A stretch of DNA of 64,000 bases, taken from contig NC_058499.1 of the NCBI RefSeq assembly GCF_020382885.2, positions 9,409,872 to 9,473,871 of the forward strand. The letters run 5' to 3'. Shown piece after piece: positions 56,901 to 64,000 of the stretch; position 1 is the first letter of the stretch, and each line of letters begins with the position of its first letter. The notes under the pieces were generated by a model, which was not told the origin of the DNA, searched no databases, and saw nothing but the letters and a program-made list of their open reading frames with translations. The DNA is from Scatophagus argus (lineage: Eukaryota > Chordata > Actinopteri > Scatophagidae). A program made the translations under genes and the position numbers.

Positions 56901-59900
56901 TTAAATTTGTACCATGTGAACCAATAGTAAGAAAAATTATTATTAGTAACATTTCTATATGTTGATTTTCTATATTGATTTTTATATATTCTAATATATA
57001 TTTCACAAGCCATAACCTTCCTTTTAGACGTTTAGTGTGGCTTTTTCTGTATTATGTCATGGTTTTTTCCCTGCCATATTCTTGGATCTGGCATATACAG
57101 TACAGTATGTTCCTCTGTCGAGTTGCAGTTCATGAACTTACTGCAGCTGAGAAACCACAGCCTAAAAATACCAGGCATTATTTATTTAGCCAGTGTTTGG
57201 TTGAAAATGCTATATATATGTTTTATTTAACTGTCTATGTGCTACTCTCCATCTCCGACGCTGCTCACACCAGGAGCTCCACACTGAGATGGGCTCTAAT
57301 GACCCTGTGCTGCTGAGAAAGAAGAGGATGGCCCAGGTTGAGAAAAACACCTGCCAGCTTTTCATTCAGACTGACCACCTCTTCTTCAAGTATTATAAGA
57401 CCAGAGAAGCTGTCATTGCTCAGGTAATGACCAGTCACTGTCTCTCATGTGACACATGCTACTAGAATTTGATTTACATAGTCAGTGTGAAAGATTTTTG
57501 TTTGATGTTGGTTGAGAGGTATATATTTTTTTAACTAACAGTGACATTCAAGAGCACAAAAGGCTAATTAGTATTGGAATAATAACACTTCAGTGCGAGC
57601 CCTGAGTCATAGTGCTTACAATAAGGGAGCAAAAATAACAAAAAAAATACTCTAAATCTGGAAGATGCAGCAATGCCTGGTTTCCTGTTTGAAATTTAGA
57701 GCCTGGAAATAGACAACAAACACAAATGCCCATCAAAGTATAATTCCAATTGAAATGTCGTACGTTTAAGGAATAACCTAAAATTTCTGTCAATACACGA
57801 ATTACTTTTTATTCCGAGAGTTAAATGAGAATGTGGATACTGCCCTGACAACTGAGATATAACGTGTTGATGAGTGAGCTTTAGAGGTGCCGGTAGATAT
57901 ATTTTGTCACAGAGCCTTGCCAGCTGTTCACCCCATGTTTCCATTCTTTGTTAATCTTAACTAAGCTAAAACGGATGTAGCGTCATGTGGACACTAGTGA
58001 CATCCGTCTTGTCAAAGAAAGCCTGTAAGCCAATTTCCCAAAATGTCAAACTATTCTTTCAAAAGTCTGCCGAAAGTGACGTTGCTTCTCCTTAAATGCA
58101 ACATGAAACAAGTAGTTTAGTTCGGTTGTTTCAAGTTCGGTTGTTTCAAGCAAGCAGGCAGTTACGCAAAGTTATTATATAGTTACTAATATCAAGTATC
58201 TGCTGGTACGGACTCCAATCCAATACTTATATTTACCTATTATTGACATGTATCTGAAGCTTTGAAATTCAGCACTTCCAAATGAATCTGTGTATTACTC
58301 TTTCAGATCTCCAGTCATGTAAAGGCCATTGATGCCATCTATCAGGGCACAGATTTCATGGGCATCCGCAACATCAGCTTCATGGTGAAAAGGATCAGGG
58401 TAAGTCCTGTGCTGACTTTAAGTCTTGTTCTGATTTTGACTCTTGTCTTCAAACACATTTCTTCCCTCTGAACTCATCACGATCCTCCCGTGTAGATAAA
58501 CACCACCAATGATGAGAGGGACAGGTCCAACCCGTTCCGCTTTGCCAACATTGGGGTGGAGAAGTTCTTGGAGCTGAACTCGGAGCAGAACCACGACGAC
58601 TACTGCCTGGCTTACGTTTTCACAGACAGAGACTTTGATGACGGTGTGCTGGGTTTGGCCTGGGTTGGAGCCCCCTCAGGTACTGAAAGAAAGTTTGTTA
58701 TCTGTCATCAGCAAGTACAAAACATCACTTCCCTTCTTAAAGCAAGGCAGGAATGTGTACATGACAAACAGATGCTGACGTAGTGTTTGTGCTGGGCTGT
58801 TGGCACATCATCTGCAGGGTCACCCAGTAATGGTTGAAAGTGAGGTTATTATAGGAAAGCAGGTGTTAATTGTAACTTATCTGCATTGTAAATTGTATCT
58901 ACAACAAGACAAAGTGTCAGCCGAGCTTTCAAATCCTTATTTATTCAGACTGTTGAGAATCAACTGTAACTTCAAATATCAACTGAGACAACATGCAGAT
59001 GTGGTGATTCAAAAGGTTTGGTTGCACTCAGTTATTGATTCGATGAAATAGCAACTTTTTGCTCTGTTGAAATTTTTATTTGCTGTGGGAGGTTGTGTGT
59101 TTCCTGTCAGCTGTGACCAATTAAATTTGAATTTAACCTGAACTGTAAACATGTAGTTAAATCAGGCTCGTTATGTCTTAAAATAATGTCATAGGGTCAT
59201 GTCAATGAAAATTGCCATGAAGTTAATCATATTGTTCCTCTTCCCTGAGCAAAATTCCTTCAGGTTTCGTGGTTGTGTTTTGGAAGGTTTGTTTCCAAAT
59301 GGTGCTTTTCATTCCCAGGGAGCTCCGGAGGCATCTGTGAAAAAAGCAAGCTATACTCGGACGGAAAAAAGAAGTCTCTCAACACTGGTATAATCACTGT
59401 ACAGAACTACGCCTCCCACGTACCTCCAAAAGTCTCCCACATCACTTTTGCACATGAAGTAGGACACAACTTCGGCTCCCCGGTGAGTTTCTTAGATGTG
59501 TCACATTTATGCGCGGTGAGGAGGATTTTTAATAAGCTTGCACACTTTGTCCCTTTTTCTTTTAACCTGGGGCATCTCTCTCCCCCTCCCTTCTCGCTCT
59601 CAGCATGACTCTGGATCCGAGTGCACCCCGGGAGAATCTAAGAGCCAAGACAAGAAGGAGAAGGGCAATTATATCATGTACGCAAGAGCTACATCAGGAG
59701 ACAAACTCAACAACAATAAGTTCTCCATCTGTAGTGTGCGCAACATCAGCCAGGTGCTGGAGAAGAAGAGAAGCAACTGTTTTGTTGGTACGCCCTGCGG
59801 TTTATGTCTGAGCTTTATCTCAACTGTTGAGAATTTAAATCGTAATATTGCTCTAATTCAGCTTTCCCTTTAATGTTGGGTGTGGGACATTTTAACCTCA

Positions 59901-62803
59901 GTTCTTTTATTAGTGAGTTATTTCAGGCAACTAGAAATGTACAAACATATTGGCTGGTATTACCTTTTGAAAAGCAGTCGTGGCATTAGTCCAGTGTTAA
60001 ATTTACTGACAGTGTTTGGCATGTTGTGGAATTTTTTTTTTTAGAAAGTGTCACACTTAATGTAAGTGTCAAATCAGTATCAGAACATTAAAAAATATTT
60101 TTTTAAAAGTCACTCCGTTACTTTACCATTTGATTGGCATGCCTAACAAGCTTAATCTTTTTTACACGGGCTGTTCAAAGTCTCATTAATAGCGTCTCAG
60201 CTGATATGCCAGTATCTGTCATGGTACATTTGATCTGCTTTACACTTTCCTTTGTATTTCCTCAAACAAACTGACGAAACGGGATCTTTGAGTGTAAAGT
60301 TGCATTGAGCTCTCAAACGTCTGTCTCTTTTTGATTTTGTTTCCCTGATTATTGCAGTAACTCATTCGCCTCAGAACAGTGTTTGTTTGGGGTTTTTTTC
60401 TGACAGTTTTCACAGTACATGTCTGATTACTAATCCACTTTTAGCTCACAGTACAGCAAGTCAAAGTATGAAACAACATGTTCCAGTTTTTGGCGAGTGT
60501 TGTTTATTTCTCCTTCCCCAAACAGAGTCTGGCCAGCCCATATGTGGTAACGGCCTGGTGGAGCCAGGAGAGGAGTGCGACTGTGGCTACAGTGATCAGT
60601 GCAGGGACCAGTGCTGCTATGACGCCAACCAGGCTGACAACAAGAAGTGCAAGTTAAAACCCAACAAAGTCTGCAGGTAGATGTTATCTTTCAGTTTTTG
60701 TTTGCCTTAACATTTTTGTTATCTCATCATGAAGATCTGCCAGCTGGTTCGTGGTACTTTAAGACTGAACTGCTCCCTTTCCCACCAGTCCCAGCCAGGG
60801 TCCCTGTTGCACCGCCGAGTGTGCTTACAAGGGTCGTAATGAGAAGTGCAGGGAAGAGTCAGAGTGCGCCCACCAGGGCATGTGCAACGGAGTCAGCGCC
60901 CAGTGCCCCACGTCTGAGCCCAAAGCCAACTTCACCGCCTGCCACGGGGAGACTCAAGTCTGCCTTAACGGGGTAAGTGGCTGAAGACCTTCCACCCAGA
61001 GGAACTGTGCGTCATTGCAACTTTATATTCATACCAGTCAGTGTTCTGATCTGGCCCGTCTTCACGCTCCTCCCCCGCAGGGCTGCTCCGGCTCCATCTG
61101 TGAAAAGTATGGGCTTGAGGCGTGCACCTGTGCCAGCCAGGATGGCAAGGATGAGACTGAGCTTTGCCACGTGTGCTGCATGGAGAAGAGTGAGTCATTT
61201 ACCTTTTTGCCCACCTTGTGGACTAGGATTTTTTTTTTTTTTTTTATATAAGATTGTGTTTGAGATTTTCTTTGTCATTATGCTATGTTGACTGTCTGTC
61301 TGTGTTTTATCTCCACAGTGAATCCCAACACATGCAGCAGCACAGGATCAGAGCGTCTGGCTCGATTCTTCAATAAGAAAGTGACCACGCTGCCAGCCGG
61401 CTCGCCTTGCAACGACTTCAAGGGATACTGCGATGTGTTCATGAAGTGCCGTTTGGTGGATGCAGACGGACCGCTGGCCAGGCTGAAGAAGGCCATCTTC
61501 AACCCAGAGCTCTATGAGAACATTGCAGAGTGGATTGTGGTATGTGACAACTTCTTGATTCAGAGTGAACAACTAGTTTATTGTTATGTGGTATTTTTGT
61601 GTTGATTTGTGCTTCGTTCTTTTCTCTAGGCTCATTGGTGGGCAGTGTTACTGATGGGTATCGCCCTCATCATGCTCATGGCTGGCTTCATTAAGATCTG
61701 TAGTGTGCATACACCAAGCAGTAACCCCAAACTTCCACCTCCCAAGCCTCTTCCAGGTGAGTCCAGAGATTTATATCCAGATACTAGAATTACAGTTTTT
61801 GCTGTTTTGCTTTACTAGTTTTATGATCAAATTAAAAATAAATAGAAAAGTGGAAAAGACTCATATACCTTCATTTTCAATGAGCACCAATCTTCCTGAG
61901 ACCAGCAAGAGGCTTCAACTTTCAGCTCTCAACATAATCTTTCAAATTAGGCCAAATTATACTCCTAATGTGGCATCTTTGCATAGGCTGGAATGCAGTT
62001 TTGCAACCAAAATAAAGTCACACTGTGTGTCTTTTAACTCCATACTTACAAACCAAAGCCTGTGAATGTAAACAAAAGTCATAGCATTGATTTATTTCAA
62101 CATTTCAACATTTTCTATTTTTTTTTATATATATGTGTTTTACAGAATCTTTTCCTTTTAGTACTCCTTTAAATTGGTCTGAATTAAATGTAGAAACCTT
62201 GAGTCTGTGGAGTGTAGAAGTTTACCAACATCTTTTTATATTACCATGGTGGTTAAAACCCCTTTACACTGTGTGAGTATTGGGCTGTCCCAAAGGAAAG
62301 AATCTTCATTTTTAGTATGACATACGTCATGCACCAACAGGTAATGCTGCTCTCTTTTTCCACATATGGGAAGACGCCGTCCTCCTCCTCGATGTCATGT
62401 GTCTGCTTGAAACTAACTTTATTTATATTAGGCTCATCGCTCACAGTGTGATGTGAAAAGGACAATATTGTTGTTACTGGAGTGTGGGCACCAGAATGTC
62501 ACAAGGTGCAGTTTAGTCAGGAGTAAATCCACTGTCTGTCTGCCTTTTTAACAAGCTCAGTTAACTGCCACCGTCCTTACAGGCACCTTGAAGAGGCGGC
62601 GAGCGCAGCAGCATGCCAGCTCCCAGGTGCAGCACCAGTCTCAGCACCCGCATTCCCACCAGCACGGACACGGCGGGCATGGCGGCCACGGCGGTCACGG
62701 CGGTCAACGGCAAGCCCAGAGGCAGCCTCAGCGGCAGGCGCAGCCACAGAGGCACCACCGTCAGCCGAGAGAGAACTATCAGATGGGCCAGATGAGACGC
62801 TGA
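50951..62803 (+). CDS. adam10: ADAM10 metalloprotease, complete, 16 coding exons
   Basis: A membrane-anchored zinc protease that sheds Notch, APP (alpha-secretase), cadherins and other ectodomains. Coding exons: 50951-51017, 53077-53227, 55154-55272, 55389-55547, 56095-56195, 57274-57423, 58307-58399, 58496-58679, 59319-59482, 59604-59787, 60526-60676, 60789-60972, 61081-61189, 61319-61539, 61630-61756, 62583-62803. Phases agree and give 794 aa (human 748). Features: signal peptide (1-22), prodomain with cysteine switch near C177 (GGCADSS), furin site RKKR (214-217), zinc site [11 protein letters not shown] (387-397) split by an intron before the third His, Met-turn IMYA, disintegrin domain ([12 protein letters not shown]), Cys-rich domain, TM helix (about 682-702), and a cytoplasmic tail ending QMGQMRR. 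The extra length is mostly a His/Gly/Gln-rich insertion in the tail (about 731-780). The exon 2 donor (AAG|GTTTGT) is weak. Confidence 0.98.
51018..53076 (+). other. adam10 intron 1
   Basis: A 2.06 kb first intron. No coding content or recognisable transposon. First introns of this gene commonly hold regulatory sequence, but I see no specific site to name. Confidence 0.6.
53228..55153 (+). other. adam10 intron 2 with a T25 run
   Basis: A 1.9 kb intron. A pure run of 25 T lies at 53920-53944, preceded by an A-rich block at 53800-53815. These could be the poly(A) tail of a minus-strand retroposed sequence, but no body is recognisable. Confidence 0.5.
53920..53944. repeat. T25 homopolymer
   Basis: Twenty-five consecutive T residues, about 1.2 kb upstream of adam10 exon 3. 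Confidence 0.95.
56196..57273 (+). other. adam10 intron 5
   Basis: 1.08 kb between exons 5 and 6. An open frame at 56975-57316 overlaps the next exon only in the wrong phase. No other feature is seen. Confidence 0.55.
57770..58060. repeat. Dispersed fish repeat, copy 3 (adam10 intron 6)
   Basis: Contains ttaatcttaactaagctaaa and ends with the closing words AAATGTCAAACTATTC, as in copy 1 at 17.2-17.6 kb. Same orientation as copy 1 and inverted relative to copy 2. Family not identified and edges approximate. Confidence 0.5.
59788..60525 (+). other. adam10 intron 10
   Basis: 0.74 kb. AT-rich, with no exon or transposon visible. Confidence 0.6.
61757..62582 (+). other. adam10 intron 15
   Basis: 0.83 kb between the exon for the membrane helix and the exon for the cytoplasmic tail. 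No feature recognised. Confidence 0.6.
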
Positions 62804-64000
62804 GACCCTGCATCCCGCCACCGCCGCCCCCCCTCCCCCAATGCCTTGGCTCCTCCTTGTGCCTACAGTGGGAAACAAAAGCGTCACTCCATCCAAAGAA
62901 AAGCCTGACATGGTTGTTACTCATCATCATATCCTCCATCTACAGACAAAGCAGACACAGTGAAAAAGAGAAAACACTATCTAACAACTTTATTGGCTCT
63001 TTGTGGAGTAGACTCGACCATCAGCCATTTCAAATGCAGTGCGATCTAGCATCTTTTTCCACCTTTTTTTTTTCTTTTTAAGGAGTGCCAAGGAGTTAAG
63101 GAATCATGTGTAGCTTTAGTACATTCTGTGATGTGTTTTTAGTTTCTCTTGCAACGTCTTTTTGAGTGACATGCCGTGGCTGCTGGTGATTTGTTCCCGT
63201 GCTTTTCTTTTCACCATTCTAGCCAGGACTGAGAGACACTCTGGGAATTTGCGGCACTTTTGTGATTTACACATGTCAAACGGCAAAAGACACAGGCTCC
63301 GGTCTCTCGTGCAGACAGTCTTCTGCATGTGACTGTACATATTTAGTGTATCATAAGTGAAAACAAACTATTTCTTCTACTGTAAATGTGTAATTCTTCA
63401 CTTTTTTCCTTTTATTTTTTTGGTTAGTGCTCTCAGGACTCTTTAACACATAAATTGAAGGAATGATCGTTGCGATGAGGTCCTTGGATGTTGCTACTGA
63501 GGATTTGACGCCATCAGGTTCTCTGCGCAGTCATCCAATCAGGTGGATCTCTTTCACCTTTGTCAGATTGCTAGATTTTGAACAACAAGGTCACCATATC
63601 CCATTTTTAAGGCCTTCTTTGTTCAAGGTCCCCCATTTCATCTCTTTTATTTTTTTATTGTCTTGCTAACATCATGTCATGTAACAAGCTAGTTGAGGTA
63701 AAGAGTCATGGGAACAGAAAGGGAAGATCACCTAGTTTGATTCACCTTTTTATTGTCTTTAGCGATTTGGTTTTTTTTTTGTTTTGTTTTTTTTGATAAT
63801 GAAGAATGAATAACCACTAACTGAAAAGCTGACGATGATGATTCTAACCGCACGGACATGAAGACGAGGGAAAGTGAAGGCTGCTGTGGCATAGTTTAGT
63901 GAGAGTGTATCATGTTACACAGTTAGGGTTTTACAGTGTTTACATGAGTGTGGAAATAAATTTAAAAATGACTCCGGTGTGGATGTACAAAAAAAAAAAA
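62804..64000 (+). other. adam10 3'UTR
   Basis: About 1.2 kb follow the stop codon with no competing gene. Near its end a plus-strand AATAAA lies at about 63955-63960, some 30 bases before the terminal A run at the window edge (63989-64000). This looks like the 3' end of the mRNA, although the A run could also be genomic. Confidence 0.65.
63955..63960 (+). terminator. Polyadenylation signal of adam10
   Basis: AATAAA in the context gtggAAATAAATTTAA, 1.15 kb past the stop codon, followed by a short GT-containing stretch and A-rich sequence. Confidence 0.65.

Noticed and set aside
61015..61251. Short Cys-rich frames overlapping adam10 exons, possible small secreted peptides
   Set aside because: They contain the true adam10 exon (61081-61189) read through both flanking introns.

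Overview
This is a eukaryotic window, almost certainly from a teleost (probably percomorph) fish. Genes are split into many short exons with GT-AG introns, most introns are small, CA/GT microsatellites are frequent, and the repeats are fish types: Tc1/mariner elements, an L2-type LINE tail and a hairpin MITE. I rebuilt exons by hand by matching open frames to recognised protein families and requiring splice sites and codon phases to agree. Five multi-exon genes come out complete and phase-consistent.

Layout: (1) 1-12 kb is gene-poor. It holds a candidate first coding exon of a minus-strand gene running off the left edge (about 1.9-2.1 kb, perhaps tjp1/ZO-1 by synteny), a minus-strand exon encoding a CARD-like fold plus a linker exon (8.7-9.7 kb), and an L2-type LINE fragment (10.9-11.9 kb). 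(2) 12-16.3 kb shows no gene. (3) 16.7-29.2 kb, minus strand: duox, dual oxidase, 33 coding exons, 1,536 aa. (4) 30.3-32.2 kb, plus strand: duoxa, the DUOX maturation factor, 7 coding exons, 321 aa, head-to-head with duox. (5) 33.3-41.0 kb, minus strand: apba2 (X11-beta/Mint2), 11 coding exons, 829 aa, with a whole but broken Tc1 element in its last intron. (6) 44.2-50.0 kb, plus strand: fan1, Fanconi-associated nuclease, 13 coding exons, 1,012 aa. (7) 51.0-62.8 kb, plus strand: adam10, 16 coding exons, 794 aa, with a 3'UTR running to the right edge.

Function: duox and duoxa form one working unit. DUOXA lets DUOX leave the ER, and DUOX then makes extracellular H2O2 from cytosolic NADPH under calcium control. 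apba2, fan1 and adam10 are unrelated in pathway, except that X11 proteins and ADAM10 both act on amyloid precursor protein. The combination matches human 15q13 (TJP1, APBA2, FAN1) and 15q21 (DUOX, ADAM10) gene content brought together.

Most notable observations: a tandem-donor/tandem-acceptor pair in duox where both mismatched splices give an immediate stop; a degenerate second EF-hand in duox; a GT-microsatellite serving as a splice acceptor tract; a His-Gly expansion in the ADAM10 cytoplasmic tail; and the isolated CARD-like exon with an in-frame TGA upstream. I found no clearly novel system such as a new gene cluster.
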